The position numbers and the translations under genes are program-made. Positions 16,674 through 25,762 of a DNA stretch of 43,566 nucleotides are shown piece after piece (positions within the stretch are counted from its first letter, which is position 1; every line of letters begins with the position of its first letter). This DNA is from Mesorhizobium sp. (GTDB taxonomy: Bacteria; Pseudomonadota; Alphaproteobacteria; Rhizobiales; Rhizobiaceae). Location: positions 1-43,566 of the forward strand of contig SUGL01000046.1 in assembly GCA_004963905.1 (NCBI GenBank), in the 5' to 3' direction. Under the pieces are notes generated by a model. It saw only the letters and a program-made list of their open reading frames with translations. It ran no database searches and was not told the DNA's origin.

Positions 16674-18728
16674 ATGACCGCCTATGTAGAAGCCGTATCG
16701 GGAATCCGACCGAAGATGCGGCGCGCCATCATCATGGTTCAGGACCTCGTCATGGTCCTGATCGCGGTGGCGCTCAGCCTCACGCTCTCGCAGTCGCGGC
16801 TTTCGTTCGATGCCTTCTCCACCGGCGGGCTGGTCTGCTGGGCCGTCATCGTGCTCGCCGCCCATCTGTTGTTCCGCGCTAGCGGCCTCTACAGCACCGT
16901 CTGGCGCTTTGCCTCCACGCCCGACTTCTTCAACATCCTGAAGGGCTGCGGCAGCCTGACGGTGGTCCTCTATCTGGCCGCGGTCGCCTTTCGCTCCTTT
17001 TTCCAGCCGGTCGCCGGCCTCAACGAGCGCCAGTTCATCGTCTTCTTCCTGGTTTCCTTCACCATCATTTCGGCGCCCAGGCTCTACTATCGCTTCCTTC
17101 GCGACGGCGCGTCCTGGCGCATCCTGCGCCGCGCCGCCAGCGACCCTTCGATCAAGCAGGCGCTGTTCATCGGCCGGTTGAGCGAGGCCGACGTGATCGT
17201 GCGCTTCACGCGCACGGCCGTGCCTGCCGAATACGCCATCGCCGGCATCATGGCGACCGAGAGCGACGCGCCGCTCGGCACCCAGATCCAGGGCGTTCCG
17301 GTCGTGGCGCTGCGGCCGCGCCTGGTCGAGGTGCTGGAGGAATATGTCAAGGGCACGGAAAACCTCGACCTTTTGATCTTCGGCAACGGGGTCGAGCGCG
17401 AGATCGAGGACTATGCCGAGCTGGTTCGCGTCGCCCGCCACAGCGGCATCGCCGTCGTCCAGTTTTCCGGTCTTTCCGAGCTGGGGCAGGGCGGCAAGCT
17501 GGTTCTCGATGCCGTCGAGATGGAAACCATCATGCGCCGCTCGGCGGTCGCTACCGACACGACGCGCATCGGCGCCTTCGTCGGCGGCAAGCGCGTGCTG
17601 GTCACCGGCGGCGCCGGCTCCATCGGCCGCATCCTGGTCAAGCGCGCGCTGGAGCTCGGCGCCGAGGCGGTGCTGGTGGCCGACAATTCCGAGTTCGGCA
17701 TTTTCCAGCTCGATCAGCTGATCGACGAAAAAGACCGCGATCGGCTGACCAGCCGCATCGTCGACGTCACAGATAAGCCGCAGATGATGCGCCTCGTCAG
17801 CGAGTTCAAACCCGCGATCCTCTTTCACGCCGCGGCGCTGAAGCACGTGCCGCTCTTGGAGGAGAACTGGGAAGCGGCGATCGAGACGAATGTCTTCGGC
17901 ACGCTCGCCTGCGCCGAGGTCGCCGCCGAATGCGGAGTGCCGCAGTTCCTGCTGATTTCCAGCGACAAGGCCGTCGACCCGACCTCGGTGCTCGGCGTCA
18001 CCAAGCGGGCGGCCGAGCAGATCGTTTCCTCGCTGCATGAAACCCACGCCGCGCCCTCGCTTTTCCATGCCGGCGGGCTGAACGGCCACCAGGCCGGCGT
18101 GCATCACGCCCATCACGTGAGCGCGTATCGTCCCGGAACCAAATTCATCGCCGTGCGCTTCGGCAATGTCTTCGGCTCCAACGGCTCGGTGGCGACCATC
18201 TTCCAGGCGCAGATCGAGGCTGGCGGGCCGGTCACCATCACCGACCGGCGCATGACACGCTATTTCATGACGGTTGCCGAGGCGGTCGACCTCGTCATCA
18301 TGTCGGCCGCCGATGCCGAGCAGCGCCAGGGCAGGGACGACTACGCCATCTACATGCTCGACATGGGCAAGCCCGTGCCGATCCTCGAAGTCGCCGAGAC
18401 CATGATCCGCATGGCCGGCAAGAGCCCCTACACCGACATTCCGATCCGCTTCACCGGCATCAGGCCCGGCGAGAAGCTGCACGAGACGCTGCATGGCGAG
18501 AACGAGGAGGTCGTCAAGCTCGACACCGCCAAGATCTTCGGCCTCAGGACCGACGTCGTGGAATGGGGGAGGATCGAGGCCGCGCTGCCGGCGCTGGTGG
18601 CCGCGATGCACGATCGGGACAAGGCCGCGGCGCTTGCGATCCTGGCCGGGCTCTACCGGGCCGAGGGAGACATCGGCGGCGCGCCGCGCGATCAAGCGGT
18701 GCCGAAAACGGCCGGACAGGTCGGTTAG
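16674..18728 (+). CDS. Membrane UDP-sugar 4,6-dehydratase (CapD/WbpM/FlaA1 family)
   Basis: This 684-aa protein has four N-terminal membrane helices (about residues 18-38, 49-66, 88-108 and 121-137), a CoA-binding-like Rossmann region, then a catalytic SDR domain. The latter shows VLVTGGAGSIGR (about 310-321), LKHVPLLEENWEAAIETNV, LISSDKAVDPTS and IAVRFGNVFGSNGSV. Family members remove water from UDP-GlcNAc to give UDP-4-keto-6-deoxy sugars; R. etli WreV, for QuiNAc, is a plausible counterpart. Two oddities: position 440, four before Lys444, is Leu where relatives have Met or Tyr, and a His-rich insertion (eight His between 455 and 481) precedes the VRFGNV motif. The start at 16674 has only a distant GGAG, so a later start is possible. 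Confidence 0.88.
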   Translation: MTAYVEAVSGIRPKMRRAIIMVQDLVMVLIAVALSLTLSQSRLSFDAFSTGGLVCWAVIVLAAHLLFRASGLYSTVWRFASTPDFFNILKGCGSLTVVLYLAAVAFRSFFQPVAGLNERQFIVFFLVSFTIISAPRLYYRFLRDGASWRILRRAASDPSIKQALFIGRLSEADVIVRFTRTAVPAEYAIAGIMATESDAPLGTQIQGVPVVALRPRLVEVLEEYVKGTENLDLLIFGNGVEREIEDYAELVRVARHSGIAVVQFSGLSELGQGGKLVLDAVEMETIMRRSAVATDTTRIGAFVGGKRVLVTGGAGSIGRILVKRALELGAEAVLVADNSEFGIFQLDQLIDEKDRDRLTSRIVDVTDKPQMMRLVSEFKPAILFHAAALKHVPLLEENWEAAIETNVFGTLACAEVAAECGVPQFLLISSDKAVDPTSVLGVTKRAAEQIVSSLHETHAAPSLFHAGGLNGHQAGVHHAHHVSAYRPGTKFIAVRFGNVFGSNGSVATIFQAQIEAGGPVTITDRRMTRYFMTVAEAVDLVIMSAADAEQRQGRDDYAIYMLDMGKPVPILEVAETMIRMAGKSPYTDIPIRFTGIRPGEKLHETLHGENEEVVKLDTAKIFGLRTDVVEWGRIEAALPALVAAMHDRDKAAALAILAGLYRAEGDIGGAPRDQAVPKTAGQVG

Positions 18729-18793
18729 ACCTGTGCTGTCCGCTCATGATTGGCTATTGAAGCCCATTCGAATGCCCTGCAGGTTCTAAGGCC

Positions 18794-19726
18794 GTGACCG
18801 GAAAAAATAAGCACGTGGCCGTTCTCATGGGCACGAAGGATGGCGCGGCATATATCGGCGAGCAGTTGGATTCCTTGCTCGCGCAATCCTGGCCTTGCGT
18901 CGATCTCTGGGTTTCCGACGACGGCTCGACGGACGGCACGGCCGCAATCGTCGAGGCGTGGCGATCCCGCTGGAGCAAGGGTTCCCTCACGGTGGTGGAA
19001 GGCCCGCGAAAGGGCTTCGCCGCCAATTTCCGCTCGATGATCATCGATCCGCGCATCGATGCCGACTATTACGCCTTTTGCGACCAGGACGACGTCTGGG
19101 AGTCGGACCGGCTCGAGTGCGCCATCCGCTGGATGGAGGCGCAGGACATGAAGACGCCGCTCCTGTTCTGCTCGCGGACGGCGACCATTTCGGAGGCCGG
19201 CGTCGCGGCCGGCTATTCGCCGCTGTTCCGCCGCCCGCCGTCTTTCCCCAATGCGTTGGTGCAAAGCATCGCCGGCGGCAACACCATGCTGTTCAACCGC
19301 GCGGCGCGCGAGCTTCTGTCGAAAGCATCGGCGAGGACCGAATTCGTCAGCCATGACTGGTGGGCCTATCTCATCGTCACCGCCGCCGGCGGCAAAGTTC
19401 GTTACGAGCCGCGGCCGCTGGTCAGATACCGCCAGCACGCAACAAACCTCGTCGGCGCCAATGTCTCGTGGAAGGCGAGGCTTTCAAGGCTTGGGCGTCT
19501 GTTCCAGGGCCAGTTCGCCACCTGGACGGACAGCAATCTGCGAGGCCTTGCCGTCAACCGCGACCTCATCGCGCGCGATGCAGCACTTTGTCTTCGCCTG
19601 TTCATCAGGGCGCGCAAGGGCAGCGCCTTCAGGCGCTTCAGCCTGCTCGGCAAAAGCGGCGTCTACCGGCAGACCCTCATGGGCACGCTAGGGCTCTACC
19701 TCGCCTTCCTTTGGCGCCGGATCTGA
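18794..19726 (+). CDS. Glycosyltransferase family 2
   Basis: This 310-aa protein is a GT-A transferase for polysaccharide assembly at the cytoplasmic face of the inner membrane. It shows VAVLMGTKDGAAYIGEQLDS, LWVSDDGSTDGT, and the metal/donor motif FCDQDDVWESDR, followed by HDWWAYLIVTAAGG and VRYRQHATNLVG. The CDQDDVW form and the HDWW block are common in rhamnosyltransferase-like members, which would suit the neighbouring dTDP-rhamnose genes. Donor and linkage are inferred. The start is GTG at 18794. The gene lies 65 bases after the dehydratase and three bases before the next GTG, so the three are probably one operon. Confidence 0.88.
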   Translation: MTGKNKHVAVLMGTKDGAAYIGEQLDSLLAQSWPCVDLWVSDDGSTDGTAAIVEAWRSRWSKGSLTVVEGPRKGFAANFRSMIIDPRIDADYYAFCDQDDVWESDRLECAIRWMEAQDMKTPLLFCSRTATISEAGVAAGYSPLFRRPPSFPNALVQSIAGGNTMLFNRAARELLSKASARTEFVSHDWWAYLIVTAAGGKVRYEPRPLVRYRQHATNLVGANVSWKARLSRLGRLFQGQFATWTDSNLRGLAVNRDLIARDAALCLRLFIRARKGSAFRRFSLLGKSGVYRQTLMGTLGLYLAFLWRRI

Positions 19727-19729
19727 GCC

Positions 19730-20275
19730 GTGACGGCGAAGCGGGCTTTCGACCTGACTGTCGCTGCCGTGATGCTGGCGGCGACCTCGCCTATCGTGCT
19801 CATCGCCATGCTGGCGATCAGGGCGACATCGCCCGGGCCGGCCATCTTCTCGCAGCCGCGCGTGGGGCGGGCGGGCGCCGTCTTTGCCTGCCACAAGCTG
19901 CGCACCATGCATCGCGATACCCCGTCCTTGCCCACGCATGAGGCGCCGGCCAGTTCGGTCACCGCAGTCGGCAAGGTGCTGCGCCGGACCAAGATCGACG
20001 AACTGCCGCAGCTCTGGAACGTGCTCAAGGGCGAGATGAGCCTTGTCGGCCCCCGGCCATGCCTGCCGACGCAAACGGAGCTGATCGGGCACCGGCAGCG
20101 GCTGGGCGTGCTGGCGGCACCTCCCGGCATCACCGGGCTGGCGCAGATCAAGGGCATCGACATGTCCGACCCAAAACTCTGCGCCGAAACCGACGCGGCC
20201 TATCTGAAGGCCGCTTCGATCGGCCTCGATCTGCGCATACTGGCGGGCACGTTCTACCGTGCTCGAGCGGTCTGA
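19730..20275 (+). CDS. Initiating sugar-phosphate transferase (small PGT)
   Basis: This 181-aa protein would transfer a sugar-1-phosphate from a UDP-sugar to undecaprenyl phosphate, starting O-unit assembly. It has one N-terminal hydrophobic hairpin (about residues 8-32, with the expected helix-breaking Pro in ATSPIVL), then QPRVGRAGAVFACHKLRTM, the catalytic pair in LRRTKIDELPQLWNVLKGEM, SLVGPRP and PPGITGLAQIKG. This is the minimal core without the extra membrane domain of WbaP, as in PglC and R. etli WreU. The start is GTG at 19730, three bases after the GT2 stop. Its end overlaps the end of the convergent epimerase gene by 22 bases. Confidence 0.9.
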   Translation: MTAKRAFDLTVAAVMLAATSPIVLIAMLAIRATSPGPAIFSQPRVGRAGAVFACHKLRTMHRDTPSLPTHEAPASSVTAVGKVLRRTKIDELPQLWNVLKGEMSLVGPRPCLPTQTELIGHRQRLGVLAAPPGITGLAQIKGIDMSDPKLCAETDAAYLKAASIGLDLRILAGTFYRARAV

Positions 20276-21186
20276 CGCGCCAGGTCGCGAAGCCGGGCCA
20301 GCGTGTCGGTCTCCGGCGCCCAACCTTCCGTCATAAGCAGCGACGGGTCGCAGATTTGGGTCGCGGTCAAGGCCTGCCACGAGGCCTGCCTGCCAAGCAG
20401 CGTCGCCGCCAGCCGCAGCGGCAGCGCCGGCACCGGAACAAGGCGCCGTGGGCGGCAGAGACCCTGCCGGAACGCGATGATGATCTCAGACATCGCAAGA
20501 GGGGCAGCATTGCTCGCGACATAGGCCGGGCGGAGCGGCCCCCGATCGTTCAGAAGATGCAGCACCGCGCTTGCGGCCGTCTCGGACGCGATCAGCGAAC
20601 GCACACCCGCAAGCGCGCCGGCCGGCAGCGGCAGGCCCGTGTCCGCAAGCCGCATCAGCGCCGCCATGTTGCCTCTCATGCCTTCGCCGTACACGGGCGG
20701 CAGGCGCAGCGCCGTGGCATCGGGGCGTCCGGCGTAGGCCTCGAGCATCCTGATCTCGCCTTCGCGCTTGGAGCGGCCATAGGCGCATTGCGGGGCAGGA
20801 GGCGTCGCCTCATCGATCGTGCCGCTGAAGCCGGGACCGGCCACGGCCCGGATCGAGGAAAGATAGATGAAGCGCACGCCGGTTGATGCGGCCGCTGCCT
20901 TGGCCAGCCGCCCGGTCAGCGTCGCATTGGCGGCACGATAGTCGGCTTCGCCGGCGTCCCGGTCGTTGTTCAGCGCCGCGCAGTGGACGACGTGGCTCAC
21001 ATCGCGCATCAGCGCCAGGAAGGCCGCGTCCGGCGCGTCCGTTCCGGGCAGCGGAAGCGCATCGCCGGCAGCCGGCAGTCTTTCTGGCTGGCGGGAAACG
21101 ATGCGTATGTCGAATCTGGCCTGGCGCAGCCGGTCGATCACCTGGCGTCCGATCAGCCCGGTCGCGCCGGTGACCAGCACCTTCAT
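20254..21186 (-). CDS. NAD(P)-dependent SDR epimerase/4-reductase
   Basis: This 310-aa extended SDR has MKVLVTGATGLIGRQV (cofactor loop), HVVHCAALNND, FIYLSSIRAV and YGRSKREGE with the YxxxK pair, then LRLPPVYGEGMRGNM. It modifies a nucleotide sugar. Beside a CapD-type dehydratase and a small sugar-phosphate transferase, the closest logical role is the 4-reductase that completes UDP-QuiNAc (as R. etli WreQ); a 4-epimerase is the main alternative. The start overlaps the upstream membrane-protein stop (ATGA), so the two minus-strand genes are co-translated. The 3' end overlaps the plus-strand transferase by 22 bases. Confidence 0.85.
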   Translation of the reverse strand: MKVLVTGATGLIGRQVIDRLRQARFDIRIVSRQPERLPAAGDALPLPGTDAPDAAFLALMRDVSHVVHCAALNNDRDAGEADYRAANATLTGRLAKAAAASTGVRFIYLSSIRAVAGPGFSGTIDEATPPAPQCAYGRSKREGEIRMLEAYAGRPDATALRLPPVYGEGMRGNMAALMRLADTGLPLPAGALAGVRSLIASETAASAVLHLLNDRGPLRPAYVASNAAPLAMSEIIIAFRQGLCRPRRLVPVPALPLRLAATLLGRQASWQALTATQICDPSLLMTEGWAPETDTLARLRDLARQTARAR

Positions 21187-22490
21187 GATCGCTGGCCGAC
21201 AGCCGATGGAGTGGCGGCGGTGTTCTCGCCGATCGGCGACACCGTTCGTCCGCAAGCCAGGTAGGTTCCGGAAACCAGGAACACCATCAGCGTCGAATCG
21301 AGAAGGTCCTGGCCGACCAGGATGCCGGTCAATCCACCGATGAGATAGGTGATGACCGTGACGATGATCATCGTTGCGCCGAACCGTTCCGCCGGGTCGG
21401 CACTGAGGCGCAGCGTCTTTGCCGCATTCCGGGCTGCGACCACGAATATGGCCGCGAGGGACAGCGCTCCCAACAAACCGGCCTGCACCGCCGCGGTCAG
21501 AAAGCCGTCGTGATAGTGGTTGTAACCTGCGGTCATGCCGAATTGATCGTGGAAACCCTGTTTCATCAGCACCCGGCTGCCCGAGATGCCGTGGCCGAAA
21601 ATCGGCATTTCGCGAAATGCGCCGACGCCGATCTCCCACATTGCAACGCGCAGGCCGATCGCCGTCGAGTGATCGCCCTTAGCGGCGAGCGCGTCCCAGT
21701 CGCTGAACAGGACGTCGGCGCGGTCCATGATGACGGGGAAGCCGATGGCCGCGACCAGCAGGCAGGCCGCGCCCGCGATCAGCGCCAGGCGCATCAGATT
21801 GGCGCCGGCGAACCTGCGCCGGTTAATCAGGACGACGGCGCTGGCGGCGATCGGCAGGGCAATCCAGATGATGCGCGACCCCGAAAGAAGGATCGCCACC
21901 ACTCCGGCGAGCGCCGCGCCTGCCAGCGGCTTCCAGCCCTTCACGATCCCTGAGAGGGCGCCGGCAAGGCACATCATGACGGCGAGGCAGGTCACCGTCG
22001 CGAACACGATCGCATTCCCGGCGCCGCCTTCGGCCCTGGTGCCGATCCAGTGGTACTGGACGATGGCAATGGCCAGCGCGCCGCAACATGCCGCGGCACT
22101 TGCCAGCACGGCTATGCGCGCAAGGGTGATCTTCTCCGTGATGCTCCAGGTCGAATAGGAGATTGGGAAGAACAGAAAGGTGATCAGCGGCAGGAAGTAT
22201 TTCAGATCCGCCCCGAGCGCGCCGTTGACGATCGAAGCCAGCACCACGGCCGCGCAATAGGCACAGATCGCAATCGTCATGGCAAGCATAGGCCGGTCGA
22301 TGTTGAACCGCCGCCGTCCGGTGGCGATCAGAAACACCGACCATAGCGCGCCGCCATTGAAGACGAAGCTCACCACCGATCCCAGCACGGGCGGCGAGAA
22401 GAAGCAGACGATCGAGAAGTAGATGTTGATCTGTGTCGGCGTGAGGTGGCGCCTGAGCGATGTAAACGGGTTCAATGCCTTGCTTCGCAA
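21183..22490 (-). CDS. O-antigen ligase/polymerase family membrane protein
   Basis: This protein of up to 435 aa is strongly hydrophobic, with about ten to twelve membrane helices. One large periplasmic loop holds MPIFGHGISGSRVL and YNHYHDGFLTAAVQAGLLG, the arrangement of the Wzy_C/WaaL group. It either polymerises O-units or ligates polysaccharide to lipid A-core; sequence alone does not separate these. The start is uncertain: TTG at 22490 is the first available, other in-frame TTG codons follow shortly, and no ATG occurs before the first membrane helices. It is the first gene of the minus-strand pair with the SDR gene. Confidence 0.83.
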   Translation of the reverse strand: MRSKALNPFTSLRRHLTPTQINIYFSIVCFFSPPVLGSVVSFVFNGGALWSVFLIATGRRRFNIDRPMLAMTIAICAYCAAVVLASIVNGALGADLKYFLPLITFLFFPISYSTWSITEKITLARIAVLASAAACCGALAIAIVQYHWIGTRAEGGAGNAIVFATVTCLAVMMCLAGALSGIVKGWKPLAGAALAGVVAILLSGSRIIWIALPIAASAVVLINRRRFAGANLMRLALIAGAACLLVAAIGFPVIMDRADVLFSDWDALAAKGDHSTAIGLRVAMWEIGVGAFREMPIFGHGISGSRVLMKQGFHDQFGMTAGYNHYHDGFLTAAVQAGLLGALSLAAIFVVAARNAAKTLRLSADPAERFGATMIIVTVITYLIGGLTGILVGQDLLDSTLMVFLVSGTYLACGRTVSPIGENTAATPSAVGQRS

Positions 22491-22916
22491 TCTTCCAGGT
22501 TGTGCGCGGATTCAGGGCGGTGGCAGTTGCCCTCGACCCCGTTCTGTCGCGCCTCGCCCCGTCTCCCGCGCCGGTATAGCGGTTGGCCTTCATCTCCGAT
22601 AGGGCGCCGAAGGATGTTCAGCCAAAAATCGTCGGCGCGGATGAAGCCTTTGAAGGTGCCTGGTCGAGGCAATAGCTTTTTTATCGCCTTTCAACTGGCC
22701 TATATACGTGGGAGAATTTTCTGCCTTATTGAGCTCTCTTGGAAAATTCATTCGCGAACCGCGCCGCGCTGCGCGTGTCTTGCATTGTTATCGACGATGG
22801 CGATCTGCTAGAACGCCGGCGAGAAGTGTCCAGGACTTGACGGGCTGTTCGAGGGGAAACCGCGCCAATCGCCTGCTGCAAGGTTCTGGCCGGCACGAAA
22901 GAACGCTCAATAGTCC
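22491..22916. other. Divergent intergenic region between the ligase-like gene and cysD
   Basis: These 426 bases hold no gene that I can support; the small frames present have no ribosome sites or recognisable products. The DNA becomes AT-richer around 22660-22760, which is where promoters for the divergent genes would be expected. I could not assign a convincing -35/-10 pair, a riboswitch or a repressor palindrome. Confidence 0.5.
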
Positions 22917-23822
22917 ATGAACATCGCGCTCACCCATCTGCAGCGGCTCGAGGCCGAATCCATCCACATCTTCCGCGAGGTCGCGGCCTCTTTCTCCAAG
23001 CCGGTGATGCTCTATTCGGTCGGCAAGGATTCCTCGGTGCTGATGCATCTGGCGATGAAGGCTTTCTACCCGGCCAAACCGCCTTTCCCTTTCCTGCATG
23101 TCGACACGACCTGGAAGTTCCGCGAGATGATCGCCTTTCGCGATCAGATGGCGCAGAAACTCGGCTTCGACCTGCTCGTCCATGTCAACGAAGACGGTGT
23201 GCGCGACAACATCAATCCATTCGATCACGGCTCCAATACGCACACCCATGTGATGAAGACGGTGGCGCTGCGTCAGGCGCTCGACAAATACGGCTTCGAC
23301 GCTGCCTTTGGCGGCGCCCGCCGCGATGAGGAGAAGTCGCGCGCCAAGGAGCGCATCTTTTCCTTCCGCAACGCCCAGCATGCCTGGGATCCGAAGAACC
23401 AGCGGCCGGAAATGTGGAAGATCTTCAACACCCGCATCGCGCCGGGCGAGTCGATCCGCGTCTTCCCGCTGTCGAACTGGACCGAGCTCGACATCTGGCA
23501 GTATATCTTGCAGGAGAACATCCCGATCGTGCCGCTCTATTTCGCTAAAGCGCGGCCGGTGGTCGAGCGCGACGGCATGCTCATCCTCAAGGACGACGAC
23601 CGCATGCAACTGCGTCCCGGCGAGACGGTGGAGAACCGTCTCGTGCGCTTCCGCACGCTGGGCTGCTACCCGCTGACTGGCGCCATCGAATCGGATGCCG
23701 ACACGCTCGAGGCCATCGTCGGCGAGATGCTGACCGCCCGCACGTCCGAGCGCCAGGGTCGCCTCATCGACCGCGACGAGGCAGGCTCTATGGAAAAAAA
23801 GAAGCGCGAGGGGTACTTCTGA
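22917..23822 (+). CDS. cysD: Sulfate adenylyltransferase subunit 2
   Basis: CysD is the catalytic subunit of ATP sulfurylase, making APS from sulfate and ATP together with the GTPase CysN. The 301-aa protein has the PP-loop SVGKDSSVLMHLAMKAF near residue 36, then FPFLHVDTTWKF, HTHVMKTVALRQAL, GGARRDEEKSRAKER and the Arg-rich C-terminal RFRTLGCYPLTGAIESDA, all standard. The ATG at 22917 lacks a clear ribosome site. The TGA lies two bases before the cysNC start. No cysH is present in this window. Confidence 0.96.
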   Translation: MNIALTHLQRLEAESIHIFREVAASFSKPVMLYSVGKDSSVLMHLAMKAFYPAKPPFPFLHVDTTWKFREMIAFRDQMAQKLGFDLLVHVNEDGVRDNINPFDHGSNTHTHVMKTVALRQALDKYGFDAAFGGARRDEEKSRAKERIFSFRNAQHAWDPKNQRPEMWKIFNTRIAPGESIRVFPLSNWTELDIWQYILQENIPIVPLYFAKARPVVERDGMLILKDDDRMQLRPGETVENRLVRFRTLGCYPLTGAIESDADTLEAIVGEMLTARTSERQGRLIDRDEAGSMEKKKREGYF

Positions 23823-23824
23823 GC

Positions 23825-25762
23825 ATGCGCCACATCATGGCCAAGAGCCTCGCCCCGACCGATTCGATCCGCGACTACATGGCCGCGCAAGAAAAGAAGT
23901 CGCTATTGCGTTTCCTCACCTGCGGCTCGGTCGACGACGGCAAGTCGACGCTGATCGGCCGCATGCTTTCCGACACCAAGCAGATATTCGAGGACCAGCT
24001 CGCAGCGCTCGAGCGCGATTCGCGCAAGCACGGCACCACCGGCGACGATGTCGACTTCGCCCTCCTGGTCGACGGGCTGGAGGCTGAGCGGGAGCAGGGC
24101 ATCACCATCGACGTCGCCTATCGTTTCTTCGCCACGCCGAAGCGCAAGTTCATCGTCGCCGACACGCCCGGCCACGAGCAGTATACGCGCAACATGGCGA
24201 CGGGCGCGTCGACCGCCGACCTCGCCATCGTGCTGATCGACGCGCGCCAGGGCGTTCTGCGCCAGACCCGGCGTCATTCCATCATCGCCTCGCTGCTCGG
24301 CATCCGCCACATCGTGCTTGCCGTCAACAAGATCGACCTCGTCGGTTTCGACAAGACCGTCTTCGACGGCATCGTGGCGGACTACGGCGAATTCGCCAAA
24401 GGACTGGGCTTCGCGAGCGTCGTTCCGATCCCGATGTCGGCGCGTTTTGGCGACAACGTCACCAGCGGCTCGGAGCGCACGCCCTGGTATTCCGGCCCGT
24501 CGCTGATCGAGCATCTGGAAACCGTGTCGGTCGACGAGGCCGCCGTCGAGCTGCCGTTCCGTTTTCCGGTGCAATATGTGAACCGCCCGAACCTCGATTT
24601 CCGCGGCTTTGCCGGCACCATCGCCTCGGGCACGGTTTCGCAGGGCGACGAGGTCGTGGTCGCCAAGTCGGGCAGGGCCTCGCACGTCAAGCGCATCGTC
24701 GCGCATGGCGGCGACCTCGAGCAGGCCGTCGCCGGCCAGGCCGTCACGCTCGTCCTCGAGGACGAGGTCGAAGTGTCGCGCGGCAACATGCTGGTGGCGC
24801 CGGCCGCACGTCCGCAGGTCGCCGATCAGTTCACCGCCAACATCGTCTGGTTCGATGAGCAAGCGCTGCTGCCCGGCCGCTCCTATATCCTGCGCACCGA
24901 GACCGACCAGGTGAGCGCGACCGTCACCGATCTCAAATATCGGATCAATGTCAACGATTTCGCGCATGAGGCGGCGAAGTCGCTCGACCTCAACGAGGTC
25001 GGCGTCTGCAACCTCTCGACGCGGGCGCCGATCGCCTTCGATCCCTTCGCCGAGAACCGCACCACCGGCGCCTTCATCCTCATCGACCGCATCACGAACG
25101 CCACCGTCGGCGCCGGCATGATCCTGCACTCGCTGCGGCGCGCCGAAAACATCCACTGGCAGTCGCTCGACGTCGGCAAGCGCGGCCGCAGCGATCTGAA
25201 GAACCAGCGCCCGGCGGTGTTCTGGTTTACCGGCCTCTCCGGCTCGGGCAAGTCGACCATTGCCAACCTGTTCGAGAAGAAGCTGTTCGCATCCGGTCGC
25301 CACACCTATATCCTCGACGGCGACAATGTCCGCCACGGCCTCAACCGCGATCTCGGCTTCACCGATGCGGATCGTGTCGAGAACATCCGTCGCGTCGCCG
25401 AGGTGGCGAAACTGATGGCCGATGCCGGCCTGATCGTCATCGTCTCCTTCATCTCGCCCTTCAGCGCCGAGCGGCGCATGGCTCGCGAGCTGATGGCTGA
25501 GGGTGAATTCGTCGAGGTCTTTGTCGACACGCCGTTCGAGGAATGCGCCCGCCGCGACCCGAAGGGCCTTTACGCGCGGGCGTTGAGCGGCGAGATAAAG
25601 AACTTCACCGGCGTCGATTCACCCTACGAGGTGCCTGAAAATCCCGAAATCCACCTGAAGACGCTCGGCAAGAGCCCTCAGGAGATGGCGGAGGCCTTGG
25701 AACACTGGCTGACCGAGCGAGACATTGCCGAGGAGCAGTATGACAATGGCGGCGGTATCTGA
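23825..25762 (+). CDS. cysN: Bifunctional sulfate adenylyltransferase subunit 1 / APS kinase
   Basis: This 645-aa protein joins two steps. The N-terminal CysN part is an EF-Tu-like GTPase that drives APS formation: GSVDDGKSTLIGRML (from about residue 35), DTPGHEQYTRNMATGAS and NKIDLVGFD, followed by two beta-barrel domains. The C-terminal CysC part, from about residue 460, phosphorylates APS to PAPS: FTGLSGSGKSTIANL, ILDGDNVRHGLNRDLGF, SFISPFSAERRMAR and GLYARALSGEIKNFTG. The fusion is common in rhizobia, where the nodulation paralogue is NodQ. An ATG at 23837 is an alternative start. It overlaps cysQ by 23 bases. Confidence 0.96.
   Translation: MRHIMAKSLAPTDSIRDYMAAQEKKSLLRFLTCGSVDDGKSTLIGRMLSDTKQIFEDQLAALERDSRKHGTTGDDVDFALLVDGLEAEREQGITIDVAYRFFATPKRKFIVADTPGHEQYTRNMATGASTADLAIVLIDARQGVLRQTRRHSIIASLLGIRHIVLAVNKIDLVGFDKTVFDGIVADYGEFAKGLGFASVVPIPMSARFGDNVTSGSERTPWYSGPSLIEHLETVSVDEAAVELPFRFPVQYVNRPNLDFRGFAGTIASGTVSQGDEVVVAKSGRASHVKRIVAHGGDLEQAVAGQAVTLVLEDEVEVSRGNMLVAPAARPQVADQFTANIVWFDEQALLPGRSYILRTETDQVSATVTDLKYRINVNDFAHEAAKSLDLNEVGVCNLSTRAPIAFDPFAENRTTGAFILIDRITNATVGAGMILHSLRRAENIHWQSLDVGKRGRSDLKNQRPAVFWFTGLSGSGKSTIANLFEKKLFASGRHTYILDGDNVRHGLNRDLGFTDADRVENIRRVAEVAKLMADAGLIVIVSFISPFSAERRMARELMAEGEFVEVFVDTPFEECARRDPKGLYARALSGEIKNFTGVDSPYEVPENPEIHLKTLGKSPQEMAEALEHWLTERDIAEEQYDNGGGI

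Noticed and set aside
16521..18695. 724-aa minus-strand frame opposite the dehydratase gene
   Set aside because: Antisense shadow of the dehydratase codons; no start signal and no domain.
22491..22916. A riboswitch or leader upstream of cysD
   Set aside because: I could not find a SAM-II-like or other known conserved core by eye; a covariance-model scan would decide.
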